Notes: generated from the sequence alone by a model not told the origin. A DNA stretch of 48,890 nt from Planctomycetota bacterium (GCA_016191165.1 JACPPF010000009.1:1-48890), one strand, 5' to 3'; shown: positions 1-7,555, counted from the stretch's first letter. Translations and numbers: made by a program.

Positions 1-199
1 GGGAACGCATGAAGCGGCAGGCAGTTTCAACACCTCGTTCCCAGGCTCAGCCTGGGAACGCATGAAGCGGCAGGCAGTTTCAACACCTCGTTCCCAGGCT
101 CAGCCTGGGAACGCATGAAGCGGCAGGCTCTGCCTGCCGGCAAATAACCGCGAGGCGGAGCCTCGCAACCGCGGCGTTCCCAGGCAAAGCCTGGGAACG
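1..199. repeat. Tandem palindromic repeat, 53-bp unit
   Basis: A 53-bp unit is present at 1-53 and 54-106 and begins again at 107. Each unit holds a near-perfect palindrome with 12-bp arms CGTTCCCAGGCT and AGCCTGGGAACG around one base. Smaller palindromes follow (GGCAGG-CTCTG-CCTGCC near 122, GCGAGGC-GGA-GCCTCGC near 150), then a last copy of the first family at about 175-199 with an AAA loop. No gene is seen here. The pattern resembles dispersed REP-like elements and could act as a terminator for a gene upstream of the window. Confidence 0.85.
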
Positions 200-253
200 A
201 GAACGTGTCGCGGACACCAGCAACGCATGTCTCGAACGGATTTGAGGTTGACT

Positions 254-1063
254 ATGGACGGTCGCAAGTCACTCTGGCTCCTCTGCCTTCCCTGCGCCTT
301 GCTCTTCACCGGCTGCCTGAACCGGAATGGCCCCAAGAACGTGGTCGCTCCGTCGAGCACCCACCTCACGCAGATCGAGGAAACCCCCAAGATTGTCAAG
401 AAGACCGACGGTCCCAAACGCAATCCCAAGGCCGGCACCGAGATCGCCTTTGGTCGCATGAAGGAGATGGAGGCCGAATCCGAGAACATCAAAAAACAGC
501 CCGAGTTGCAGGCCCGGTTGCGCGATGACGCCCGGCATGCCTACCAGCAGGCACTCAAGCTCGATCCGAACAATCTCAACGCCTACCGCCACCTCGGCCA
601 ACTTTACACCAAGATCGGCGATCATGCTCGTGCCCAGGAAACTCTTCGCGCCGCCATGGCCAAGCATCCGCGCGAGGCGTCGCTGTGGTATGATCTCGGT
701 CTGAGCCATCAGCGCAAGCGCGAGCTTCCCGAAAGCGTCAAGTGCTTCAGCAAGGCGGTGGAACTCGACCCGGAGAATCGCGAGTACACCAAGAAGCTCG
801 GCTTCACCCTGGCCTGGATGGGCAACGTCGATCAAGGGCTTGCCTATCTGACGCGGTCGCTGGGTTCGGCGCTTGCCCACTACCACCTGGCCCAGCTGCT
901 CGAAAAGAAGGACCAGCGCGACCTGGCCAGGGAACATTGCCGCCTGGCCTTGCAAGAAAATCAGGGGCTCCAGCGTGCCCGCGACCTCCTGGAGGAACTG
1001 GAGCGTCCGACCGCGACGCCGGTGCGGCGCGGCGCGATGAGCGGACCGGCGGCCAATCAATGA
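254..1063 (+). CDS. TPR-repeat lipoprotein
   Basis: The start at 254 gives a short basic n-region, a hydrophobic stretch and the lipobox LFTGC, so this is a predicted lipoprotein anchored on the periplasmic side of a membrane. An in-frame ATG at 227 adds nine residues in front of the signal and is less likely. From about residue 90 to 245 it has tetratricopeptide repeats, seen as spaced Y/A/L/G/P positions such as A-YRHLGQLY and LWYDLGLSH. This fold usually mediates protein-protein contacts. The last residues are basic and low in complexity. No enzymatic motif is present, and the partner is unknown. Repeats lie directly upstream and a GNAT gene lies 105 bp downstream on the same strand. Confidence 0.8.
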   Translation: MDGRKSLWLLCLPCALLFTGCLNRNGPKNVVAPSSTHLTQIEETPKIVKKTDGPKRNPKAGTEIAFGRMKEMEAESENIKKQPELQARLRDDARHAYQQALKLDPNNLNAYRHLGQLYTKIGDHARAQETLRAAMAKHPREASLWYDLGLSHQRKRELPESVKCFSKAVELDPENREYTKKLGFTLAWMGNVDQGLAYLTRSLGSALAHYHLAQLLEKKDQRDLAREHCRLALQENQGLQRARDLLEELERPTATPVRRGAMSGPAANQ

Positions 1064-1168
1064 GCGGGATCCGCTGGCACGCGCCGCCAGGGCCTGACTC
1101 GCGCGAACCTAACGAGTTTGTCAACTGAATGCCACGCCGGCGGCGATTTTCGCGCCTACAATGCTTCC

Positions 1169-1639
1169 ATGATTCGGCCTGCCACTCCTGCTGATTCCGA
1201 TGCCGTCGTGGCCCTGGGCGACGAGACCGGCATGTTCAAGCCGAGCGAAATCGTCGCCCTGCGCGAGGTGCTCGACGAGTTTTTCGATTACAACCATCTC
1301 GACAATCATCACGCCTTCGTCCTCGAAGAAAACGGCGCCATCCTCGGCTTCGTCTATTACGGCCCCACGCCGATGACCGACCGCACCTGGCATCTGTGGT
1401 GGATCGTGGTTCGCAAGGACCAGCAAGGCAAGGGCGTCGGCGGCCGACTATTAAAGTTCGTCGAAGGCGACCTGCGCGAACTCCGCAACGCCCGGTTATT
1501 GCTCATCGAAACCGGATCCCAGCCCCACTACGAAATGACACGCCAGTTTTACCGCAAACACGGTTACGAACAGAATGCCGTCGTGACCGATTACTACGCC
1601 GACGGCGACAGCATGGTTGTCTTTCGCAAGGCGCTTTGA
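1169..1639 (+). CDS. GNAT-family N-acetyltransferase
   Basis: The 156-residue protein has the GNAT fold signature. It begins MIRPATPADSDAV, typical of the first strand and helix, and has the acetyl-CoA pyrophosphate-binding segment VVRKDQQGKGVGGRLL (Q/R-x-x-G-x-G) at about residues 80-96. It ends with the usual QFYRKHGYE motif B region. Such enzymes transfer an acetyl group from acetyl-CoA to an amine; the substrate cannot be read from sequence. A TTG start at 1118 would add 17 residues unlike the family, so the ATG at 1169 is preferred. The long hairpin at 1647-1702 follows the stop immediately and could terminate transcription. Confidence 0.85.
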   Translation: MIRPATPADSDAVVALGDETGMFKPSEIVALREVLDEFFDYNHLDNHHAFVLEENGAILGFVYYGPTPMTDRTWHLWWIVVRKDQQGKGVGGRLLKFVEGDLRELRNARLLLIETGSQPHYEMTRQFYRKHGYEQNAVVTDYYADGDSMVVFRKAL

Positions 1640-1646
1640 GGTGATC

Positions 1647-1702
1647 GCCGTTTGCGGCTTGGCGTTCGCGTGGCCCCAGGCGAACGCCAAGCCGCAAACG
1701 GC
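1647..1702. repeat. Long inverted repeat (23-bp stem)
   Basis: Positions 1647-1669 pair perfectly with 1680-1702, leaving a 10-base loop. The arm begins GCCGTTTGCGGCTTGG. It sits 8 bp after the GNAT stop, so it may act as a terminator. A related but degenerate palindrome is at 7482-7555, so it is also a dispersed repeat family. Confidence 0.85.
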
Positions 1703-1826
1703 AAAAATCTCGCGGGTTTTTCCTTCACAGCCTCAATTCGCGTGCTACAGTTGAAATACGCTACCCTACGAGCAGCTCCCTCACGGCAATGTTCGACCCG
1801 AACCCGTCCCCTTTGCGAGTCCCATC

Positions 1827-2105
1827 ATGTGGATCAAGCTCAGCGGCGAATATGTCAACCTCAACCACATTGTTCGCGCCAAGGTCAGCAAGAGCTTCAA
1901 GAACGGTACGGAAGAATTCGTGGTCGAACTGGAAGGCGTCATCAAGGGAGAATTGACGTTCTTCACACGCTACCGAGGCGTTGACGCCGACGTGCTGCTG
2001 CACGCGCTCAACATCCATTCGCAGATTGCCGTTGTCCCACCCGGCCCCATCCCGGCCCCCCATGAGCAAGCCGCCCGCAACACCCTACACGACGTGCGTA
2101 TCTGA
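1827..2105 (+). CDS. Small conserved-looking protein, unknown function
   Basis: This is a 92-residue protein that I do not recognise. It begins MWIKLSGEYVNLNHIVRAK and has alternating hydrophobic and charged strands through residue 60. The composition suggests a small beta-rich domain, similar in feel to short 'sequence context' proteins that carry a W-x-K-L start. The tail is proline-rich (PPGPIPAPHEQ). There is no signal peptide, no cysteine pair and no membrane segment. It is flanked by two palindromic repeats (1647-1702 and 2115-2143) and appears to stand alone. Codon usage is like that of its neighbours, so I think it is a real gene. Confidence 0.6.
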   Translation: MWIKLSGEYVNLNHIVRAKVSKSFKNGTEEFVVELEGVIKGELTFFTRYRGVDADVLLHALNIHSQIAVVPPGPIPAPHEQAARNTLHDVRI

Positions 2106-2114
2106 TCAGAAAAG

Positions 2115-2143
2115 CCCAGGGGTGAGCGCAGCGAACCCCTGGG
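2115..2143. repeat. Palindromic repeat CCCAGGGGT/ACCCCTGGG
   Basis: Nine-base arms (2115-2123 and 2135-2143) surround GAGCGCAGCGA. A variant of the same layout (CCCCGGGA ... TCCCGGGG around GAGCAACGCG) lies inside the DUF1553 gene at 35732-35760. It sits 9 bp after the stop of the small gene at 1827. Confidence 0.75.
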
Positions 2144-2234
2144 ATCGAGGCCCTTTTCCCAACCGTCATCCAAACATAAAACGGGACTCCACGGACGCTT
2201 CTTCGAAGCGTCGCCACCCACGAGGATGTTCCCG

Positions 2235-5200
2235 ATGCGAAACCTCTGCCGCTCGTTCGTGTTTTGTATCACTTTCATCTCCATGGCCGCGCTGGCCCGC
2301 GCCGAGATCATCATCGCCGAGGGTGAGTCGTTCACGCCGCTCGACAAGAAGGGCTGGAAGATCACGCACCAGCAAGACAGCTACGGCAGCCACACCTATG
2401 GCGGCATGTGGATGAGCCAGGGCGGCTGTCTCGGCGCGCCGGCCGACAGCGCCGGGGCGATCGCCAAACGGACCATCGTCATCAAAGACGGCGGCGCCTT
2501 TCGCGTTTGGAGCAAGTATCAGGCGCCGCCCTACTTCAACTACCTGCACAAGGTCGAGATCGTGCAGAATGGCAAGACCGTATTCTCCCACGTCTATGGC
2601 AAGAAGGGGACCGATCGTCTCTGGAGTTTCAGCGGCGTCTCCGATGAACTCTGGTGGCCCTGGGGTGTCGATCACGATTGCGCCGAGGCCCCGAAAGCCA
2701 CGGTCACGCTGAAACCCGGCGCTGCGGAGATTCGGCTCATCACCGTCGCGCAACCAAAGCCGGCGGGCGACCGCTTCGTCGATTTCCTGGTGCTGACAAC
2801 GAATCTCAAGGATGAGTACAAGGGCTTCAAACCCTATTCGGTCGGCAGCCCCTTCGCGTTTGAAGCGCTGGACGCCACCAAACTCTTCCTTCGCTTCAAA
2901 AACACCAGCGGCAAGTTCGCATTCTTGAGCGTCAGTCGGGCGGGACATTTTCAACCGAACTATGGCGGCGGATCCATCACCGTTCCCAATCCAGGCAGCC
3001 CAAAAGCACCGTTGACGCCGGGCGTCGCGCCGGGACAGTGGAGCGAGTGGTTCAACATCGGCCCGTTCTGCCGGCTGGTCCATGACGAGGGCTTGACCGT
3101 GACGCTGCCCGGGGCCGCGACGTTTGACCTGCAATTCGCGCGCGATCCCCTTGGCAAGACATTGGTCGGCGACATGAAAGCCGTCTCGGGCGAACCGGTG
3201 GTCGTCCCCATCGATATCACCTGGCAAAAGAACGCCCGCGTCCGCCCCAGCCGCGATTGGGCCGCCGAGATCATCAAAGACAGCAAAACCTGGCGCAAGG
3301 CTAACGGCGGCAAGAAGCCGAAGGAGATCGCCTACTACGGCGCCTTCTCCGGCAACGAGGACTGGGTCCACGAATTGAAGGCGACCCTCGGCTACAATAC
3401 GATGCTCCCCGCCAAGTATGAACAGCTCAAGCGAGGTCATCTTCACGCTCACACGCACAGCATTCCTGACATCGAAGCCTTCGCCAAGCGATTCACCGCC
3501 AAGGACTCGCTGCGCGTCCTCTCCTTCGGCGACGAGATCAGCCTCGGCAACATCAACTTCAAGGACGCCAACCTCAACAAAATGTTTCGCGTCTGGCTGA
3601 AAACAAAGGGCATCACCAAGAACGACCTCGGCGTCGAGCCCGGTAACGCCGTCCTCACCGCATATAGCCCCGGCTTTAGCCGGGGCAGTTCGGAGCGCCG
3701 CCTCGCATGGTGGAGTCAGCAGTTCAACGAGGAAGAACGCTTCGCCGCCTATCGCGCCATGACGGCGCGGGCCAAGGAGCTATTCGGCAAGGACGTGCTA
3801 ACCGGCGCCAACTACTCGCCGCACCATGGCTGCCTGTACTATGGCCCGATCTACCAGTGGGTGGACATCTTCAAGCACAAGGGCATGTCGATGATCTGGG
3901 CGGAGGATTACATTTTCAGCGTGCCCGAGGTGCCGCAGATCATTTCGTGGAGCTTCGCTCAGATGCGCTGCGCCGCCAAGTATCACAACACGCCGATCCA
4001 TTATTACGTGATGCCGCACGCGCCGGGCCAGGAGCCAGGATTCCTGCGGCGAAACATGGTGCTCTCCATCGGTTTCGGCGCGAGGCACATCGACAACTTC
4101 TGGGTCGCCCCGGCCGAGCGCTACACCGAGAACTACGTGTCGTGGAAATACAAGGACACGTTCCGTGTGTTGAGCGAGTCAATCTACGATTCCGCCGAGG
4201 TCGAGAAATTCGTCGTCGAGGGCAAGGTGCGCCCCGCCCAGGCCGCCATCATCATGAGCAAGGCGACCGATTACAACGAGAGCCGACTGATGGTCCCGAA
4301 GGCCAAGGATCCGTTCGCCGCTCAATGCAAGAACGCGCCGGCGATGGTCAACCAGACGCTGTGCCGGAAGGAACAGCAGATGCTGTATTTGGCGTTGCGT
4401 CACGCCCAGCACGCGGTCGATTGCATCACGGAGGAGGACATTCTCGAAGGCTACCTGAAGAACCTCAAGGTCGTCTACTTCGCCGGCGAATGGATCGACA
4501 ACCGCATCATCCCGAAGCTGGAGGAATGGGTCAAAGCCGGCGGCGTTCTCTACTGCTGCGGTGGTTGTGGCCACAAAAACCAGTACGACGAACCCGAACC
4601 CGCGATGCTGAAACTGCTGGGCCTGAAGAGCATCAAGACCACAAAGAACGCGTATCACATGCGCACGCTGCTGGAGTTGCCGCTGGCGGAGCCGATGGAC
4701 ACCTTCGGCGATGTCAAGCTGCCGGCGGTCGGCATGAAACAGGTGCTGGCTCCGGGTGAGGCCAAGGTCTATGCGAAATGGAGTGATGGGAGTGCGGCCG
4801 TGACGACCCACGCGATCGGCAAAGGGCACGTTGTTGCCGCGGGAGCGCTCACCGGAACGTCCACCGTCAAGACGGCCGTCCGCCCGATTCCCTGGGCCCG
4901 CGGCGGTCGCTACATGCCCTACAATCCCGTCAGCGCTGACTTGGATTCACCGCAAATGGTGACCTTGGGAACGGCGTTCTCCAATCCCCCCAAAGACGTG
5001 GTCGCATCGAATCCGCACGTCGAGGGCATTGTAATCGATCACAAAGGCGGAACGCTACTCACACTCGTCAACTGGACGAACGCCAAGGTGCTCAACATGA
5101 TCGAGATCGAAGTCCGCATGAAGGACTCCCCGAAGACCGTCCGTACCGTCAGCGGCCAGCGCAATCTGGCGTTCACGCACAAGGACGGCATCGTGCGTTT

Positions 5201-5246
5201 CAACATCGACCTGGCCGAAGCGGATTATGTGGTGCTGCGGAAGTAG
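2235..5246 (+). CDS. Large secreted glycosidase-like protein
   Basis: This is a 1,003-residue exported protein. The start at 2235 has GAGG nine bases upstream and gives a clean signal peptide ending ALARA; an ATG at 2226 is in frame. After an N-terminal beta-rich part (about 25-210, with 'WSKYQAPPYFNYLHKVEI'), residues about 330-650 look like a TIM-barrel. Acidic candidates there are in SFGDEISLG (about 435) and IWAEDYIF (about 556). Residues about 690-890 resemble the glutamine-amidotransferase-like domain found after the barrel in GH42-type enzymes (EWVKAGGVLYCCGGCG, then GKGHVVAAGA). This architecture suggests action on a polysaccharide, but family and substrate are inferred. The stop codon TAG is the first part of a REP element (5243-5266), and a palindrome is read in frame at 3667-3686. 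Confidence 0.6.
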   Translation: MRNLCRSFVFCITFISMAALARAEIIIAEGESFTPLDKKGWKITHQQDSYGSHTYGGMWMSQGGCLGAPADSAGAIAKRTIVIKDGGAFRVWSKYQAPPYFNYLHKVEIVQNGKTVFSHVYGKKGTDRLWSFSGVSDELWWPWGVDHDCAEAPKATVTLKPGAAEIRLITVAQPKPAGDRFVDFLVLTTNLKDEYKGFKPYSVGSPFAFEALDATKLFLRFKNTSGKFAFLSVSRAGHFQPNYGGGSITVPNPGSPKAPLTPGVAPGQWSEWFNIGPFCRLVHDEGLTVTLPGAATFDLQFARDPLGKTLVGDMKAVSGEPVVVPIDITWQKNARVRPSRDWAAEIIKDSKTWRKANGGKKPKEIAYYGAFSGNEDWVHELKATLGYNTMLPAKYEQLKRGHLHAHTHSIPDIEAFAKRFTAKDSLRVLSFGDEISLGNINFKDANLNKMFRVWLKTKGITKNDLGVEPGNAVLTAYSPGFSRGSSERRLAWWSQQFNEEERFAAYRAMTARAKELFGKDVLTGANYSPHHGCLYYGPIYQWVDIFKHKGMSMIWAEDYIFSVPEVPQIISWSFAQMRCAAKYHNTPIHYYVMPHAPGQEPGFLRRNMVLSIGFGARHIDNFWVAPAERYTENYVSWKYKDTFRVLSESIYDSAEVEKFVVEGKVRPAQAAIIMSKATDYNESRLMVPKAKDPFAAQCKNAPAMVNQTLCRKEQQMLYLALRHAQHAVDCITEEDILEGYLKNLKVVYFAGEWIDNRIIPKLEEWVKAGGVLYCCGGCGHKNQYDEPEPAMLKLLGLKSIKTTKNAYHMRTLLELPLAEPMDTFGDVKLPAVGMKQVLAPGEAKVYAKWSDGSAAVTTHAIGKGHVVAAGALTGTSTVKTAVRPIPWARGGRYMPYNPVSADLDSPQMVTLGTAFSNPPKDVVASNPHVEGIVIDHKGGTLLTLVNWTNAKVLNMIEIEVRMKDSPKTVRTVSGQRNLAFTHKDGIVRFNIDLAEADYVVLRK
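3667..3686. repeat. Palindrome inside a coding region
   Basis: Arms GCCCCGGC (3667-3674) and GCCGGGGC (3679-3686) around TTTA are read in frame within the secreted glycosidase-like gene, giving the residues YSPGFSRGSSE. The sequence matches the layout of the intergenic palindromes in this window and looks like an insertion into the gene without loss of frame. Confidence 0.7.
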
Positions 5247-5304
5247 GTCAGGCTTTCCAGCCTGACACGCTCGGCCAAACGTCAGGCTGGAAAGCCTGAC
5301 CTAC
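5243..5304. repeat. REP + inverted REP pair (BIME)
   Basis: A REP unit at 5243-5266 starts with the tetranucleotide GTAG and then forms a hairpin with arms GTCAGGCT and AGCCTGAC around TTCC. Its mirror image is at 5281-5304 and ends CTAC. The TAG in the first GTAG (5244-5246) is the stop codon of the upstream gene. The GTAG foot plus hairpin is the known layout of bacterial REP elements mobilised by RAYT transposases. Confidence 0.85.
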
Positions 5305-5307
5305 GGA

Positions 5308-5448
5308 CGCTCCGAAGACCGTCCGTACCGTCAGCGGCCAGCGCAATCTGGCGTTCACGCACAAGGACGGCATCGTGCGTTTCAACATCGACCTGGCCGA
5401 AGCGGACTATGTGGTGCTGCGGAAGTAGGTCAGGCTTTCTAGCCTGAC
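5308..5448 (+). pseudogene. Duplicate of the upstream gene's 3' end, with REP
   Basis: Positions about 5309-5428 repeat 5127-5246, the last ~37 codons of the secreted glycosidase-like gene and its TAG, almost base for base (for example GCGGACTAT against GCGGATTAT). The copy then continues into another REP (5425-5448, with one loop change, TTCT). There is no start and no full domain, so it is a partial duplication carrying its REP with it. Confidence 0.85.
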
Positions 5449-5483
5449 GGGAGCGCCCTAGGCAGGTCGTTCAGTCCAAAAAC

Positions 5484-5699
5484 GTCAGGCTGGAAAGCCT
5501 GACCTACGCCGACGTCAGGCTGGAAAGCCTGACCTACGCCGACGTCAGGCTGGAAAGCCTGACCTACGCCGACGTCAGGCTGGAAAGCCTGACCTACGCC
5601 GTGACCTACGCCGACGTCAGGCTGGAAAGCCTGACCTACGCCGACGTCAGGCTGGAAAGCCTGACCTACGCCGACGTCAGGCTGGAAAGCCTGACCTAC
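5484..5699. repeat. Tandem array of seven inverted REPs
   Basis: Seven copies of the inverted REP (GTCAGGCT-GGAA-AGCCTGAC-CTAC) start at 5484, 5514, 5544, 5574, 5616, 5646 and 5676. The period is 30 bp because each 24-bp element is followed by GCCGAC. One 12-bp slip (GTGACCTACGCC) lies between copies 4 and 5. The last copy ends 5 bp before the ATG of the RAYT gene. There are no unique spacers, so this is not a CRISPR array. Confidence 0.92.
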
Positions 5700-5704
5700 C
5701 AGCC

Positions 5705-6373
5705 ATGAAGCGACATTACCAACGACATCTGCCGCATCAAGTTCCGGAAGGGTTTCCGATCTTTTTGACGTGGAACCTCAAGGGGGCATTTCCACCGGAG
5801 GCGATCGCCAGGATTCGCGAGGAAAGGGAACGTCTCGAACGCGAACCAATTTGCTTGGATGAAACTTCCGCTGCGAGACGTATTCGTCACGACAAGCTTG
5901 CATTTGCCTATTCGGATCGCATCCTGGATGCCGGCGCGGAAGGTCCTCTCGATCTCAAGGACGCGTCAAATGCAAAGATCGTTGAAGGCTCAATCCTTTT
6001 TGGCGTGCCGGAACGGTACGAGCTTTTCGCATGGTGTGTAATGGCCAATCACGTCCACGTATTGCTGCACCCGATCTGGGAATTGCCGCGAATCACCAAG
6101 GGCATCAAGGGGTTCACCGCCCGTGAAATCAACAAAAAACAGCAGGAAGTCGGCCGCGTTTTCTGGCAAGACGAGTCGTACGACCACTGGGCGCGCGACC
6201 ACGAAGAGGTAATGCGAATCATCGCGTACACCGAGGACAACCCAGTGACGGCCGGGTTGTGCGTTAGGCCGGAAGATTGGCCGTGGTCCTCGGCGCGATT
6301 TCGCGCCGTGTGGGAAGTAGGTCAGGCTTTCCAGCCTGACATGCAGCCAAAAACGTCAGGCTGGAAAGCCTGA
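5705..6373 (+). CDS. REP-associated tyrosine transposase (RAYT)
   Basis: This 222-residue protein is a Y1/HUH single-strand transposase of the IS200-related RAYT group. The metal-binding HUH motif is visible as ANHVHVLLHP (about residues 113-122). It is followed by the family blocks KGFTAREINKK, FWQDESYDHWARD and IAYTEDNPVTAGLCVRPEDWPWSSA. The catalytic tyrosine is probably in or near the ESYDHW block, which I infer from position. RAYTs recognise REP hairpins with a GTAG foot, and such elements lie on both sides of this gene. The array ends 5 bp before the ATG, leaving no usual ribosome-binding site. The final ~19 residues (VGQAFQPD ... SGWKA) are the translation of a REP pair, so the original C-terminus was probably replaced. 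Confidence 0.9.
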   Translation: MKRHYQRHLPHQVPEGFPIFLTWNLKGAFPPEAIARIREERERLEREPICLDETSAARRIRHDKLAFAYSDRILDAGAEGPLDLKDASNAKIVEGSILFGVPERYELFAWCVMANHVHVLLHPIWELPRITKGIKGFTAREINKKQQEVGRVFWQDESYDHWARDHEEVMRIIAYTEDNPVTAGLCVRPEDWPWSSARFRAVWEVGQAFQPDMQPKTSGWKA

Positions 6374-6378
6374 CCTAC
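6317..6378. repeat. REP/inverted-REP pair overlapping the RAYT 3' end
   Basis: A REP at 6317-6340 (GTAG foot) and its exact mirror image at 6355-6378 are separated by 14 bases. The coding frame of the RAYT runs through both and stops inside the second at 6371-6373. Confidence 0.88.
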
Positions 6379-6382
6379 AAAC

Positions 6383-6493
6383 GCCCTGAAGACCCTCAGC
6401 GGCCAGCGCAACCTGGCGTTCACGCATAAGGACGGCGTCGTTACGTTTCGGCTTGACCCGGCGGAAGCCGTTTATGTGCTGCTGATGCGGTGA
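6383..6493 (+). pseudogene. Diverged remnant of a glycosidase-like 3' end
   Basis: Reading from 6383 gives ALKTLSGQRNLAFTHKDG followed by VVTFRLDP and ending YVLLMR with a TGA at 6491-6493. This aligns with the C-terminus of the gene at 2235-5246 (KTVRTVSGQRNLAFTHKDG, ... YVVLRK) but is clearly diverged. It is therefore an older, third copy of the same gene end, now only about 36 codons long. It suggests that a related gene once stood here and was mostly lost. Confidence 0.75.
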
Positions 6494-6507
6494 GCGGACG
6501 GCTGGCG

Positions 6508-7317
6508 TCAGTCCAAAATCTGTAGGCTCTGCACCCGATAGCGGGCCTGACCGGTGCGGTCGGGCGGCGGCATCATCGTCCCGGTGACAAGCACACGCTG
6601 ACCTTCGCGCAGGTTGCTCAATTCGGCGCCCCCTTCGAGAACGACCACGCCGCCGTGGCGATCTTCTTTCCCCGCGTCCGCGTAACGCAGGCGCCAACTC
6701 TTGCGATAGCGATGCACCTGGCCCGTCAGGCCCTGGCCGTCGGTTTGCCGCCCGTTGGCGATTTCGATAGGCACGGTCTTGATGAGCGCCATCTTCGTCG
6801 GCGCCTTCGGGCTTACGACTTCGAGGTCACGCACGGCACTGGGGCGATCGTCGCCCGGATGGACCTCGTGTTTGGCAAATGGCCGTTGGCTAACCGAGGT
6901 CGGTGGGCTCGCCTCCCGAGGCAAGATTTCGATTTGTCCCGGCACGCCCAACCGCTTCGGGTCGGTGGCGGTGGCGTGGTCCGATGGTTTCGCACCCTGC
7001 TCAGACCGCGACAAGGGAGGGGGCGGCGTGTCCAGCGGCGCGATCGGCGTTGACGATGCATTCAGCAGATCGGGCGTGCCCGAGCGCTCTCCCGCAACGA
7101 CGATGGTCTCCATCGGCCGGCGCGCGCCGGTCTGCTTGGTCCCGGGAAGGAATCGCGGGGGTGCGTCCAGCGATTCCAACTTCTTCCTGCGACCATTCTC
7201 TTGCGGGTTTGAAGACGGTGCACAGCCTTCCCGGCAACTGGCGCCGAACAACGTACAGCCGGCGAAACATGGTAGGCACAAAAGCCCGAGACCCAGGATG
7301 AGGATTTTCTTGCCCAT
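6508..7317 (-). CDS. Lipoprotein of unknown function with OB-like C-terminus
   Basis: The start at 7317 (MGKKILILGLGLL) follows a GAGGCGG ribosome-binding site and gives a signal with lipobox CFAGC, so this is a predicted lipoprotein of 269 residues. An upstream in-frame ATG at 7353 adds 12 residues and is less likely. The middle third is proline- and charge-rich and probably disordered. The last ~75 residues (GQVHRYRKSWRLRY, then GGVVVLEG, LREGQRVLVTGTM and ARYRVQSLQILD) have the strand pattern of an OB-fold domain. The real function is unknown. It is transcribed away from the Hsp70 gene, with a 301-bp region full of palindromes in front of it. Confidence 0.65.
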   Translation of the reverse strand: MGKKILILGLGLLCLPCFAGCTLFGASCREGCAPSSNPQENGRRKKLESLDAPPRFLPGTKQTGARRPMETIVVAGERSGTPDLLNASSTPIAPLDTPPPPLSRSEQGAKPSDHATATDPKRLGVPGQIEILPREASPPTSVSQRPFAKHEVHPGDDRPSAVRDLEVVSPKAPTKMALIKTVPIEIANGRQTDGQGLTGQVHRYRKSWRLRYADAGKEDRHGGVVVLEGGAELSNLREGQRVLVTGTMMPPPDRTGQARYRVQSLQILD

Positions 7318-7408
7318 GAGCCGCCTCGCCACAAACCGAATGAAGGGAATCAAATCTCTACATCGGCATGGCGATGGCAGGACATGAGGGTTTTTCCGAT
7401 TGTAATGG

Positions 7409-7469
7409 AACTGTCAATATGGCAGTTTGGGCGAGATGTTCCGCGCGGAACATTCTGCCAAAATGGCAG
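7409..7469. promoter_or_regulatory. Palindrome cluster upstream of the lipoprotein gene
   Basis: A perfect 18-bp palindrome, ATGTTCCGCGCGGAACAT, lies at 7436-7453. It is flanked by two similar inverted repeats: CTGTCA-ATA-TGGCAG at 7411-7425 (one mismatch) and CTGCCA-AAA-TGGCAG at 7455-7469 (perfect). The symmetry suggests protein-binding sites. The central 16 bases match 12 of 16 positions of the bacterial parS consensus, with symmetric changes. The role is not established. Confidence 0.45.
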
Positions 7470-7481
7470 GTCTGGGCAAGC

Positions 7482-7555
7482 GTCCTTTCCGCGGCTTGCG
7501 GCTTTGCGTTCGCGTGACGACTTGCGAACGCTCAGCCGCGAGCGGCGGAAAGGAC
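7482..7555. repeat. Degenerate long inverted repeat
   Basis: The arms GTCCTTTCCGC (7482-7492) and GCGGAAAGGAC (7545-7555) are perfect. Inward pairing continues imperfectly through GCGTTCGC and GCGAACGC. The core resembles the repeat at 1647-1702. It lies 64 bp past the stop of the Hsp70 gene (minus strand) and could be its terminator. The rest of the 7318-7618 gap holds only the palindromes at 7409-7469. Confidence 0.7.

Noticed and set aside
2166-3458. Long minus-strand reading frame opposite the glycosidase-like gene
   Set aside because: It is the reverse-frame shadow of a strongly supported gene in GC-rich DNA and has no recognisable features. The same applies to other long opposite-strand frames, for example 14795-15931 and 41905-43209.
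5484-5699. CRISPR array
   Set aside because: The 30-bp period comes from a 24-bp palindrome plus an invariant 6-base spacer. There are no unique spacers and no cas genes.
7461-7476. Sigma-54 promoter (TGGCAG ... GGCAA)
   Set aside because: The GG and GC elements are one base off the required spacing and the match is otherwise weak.
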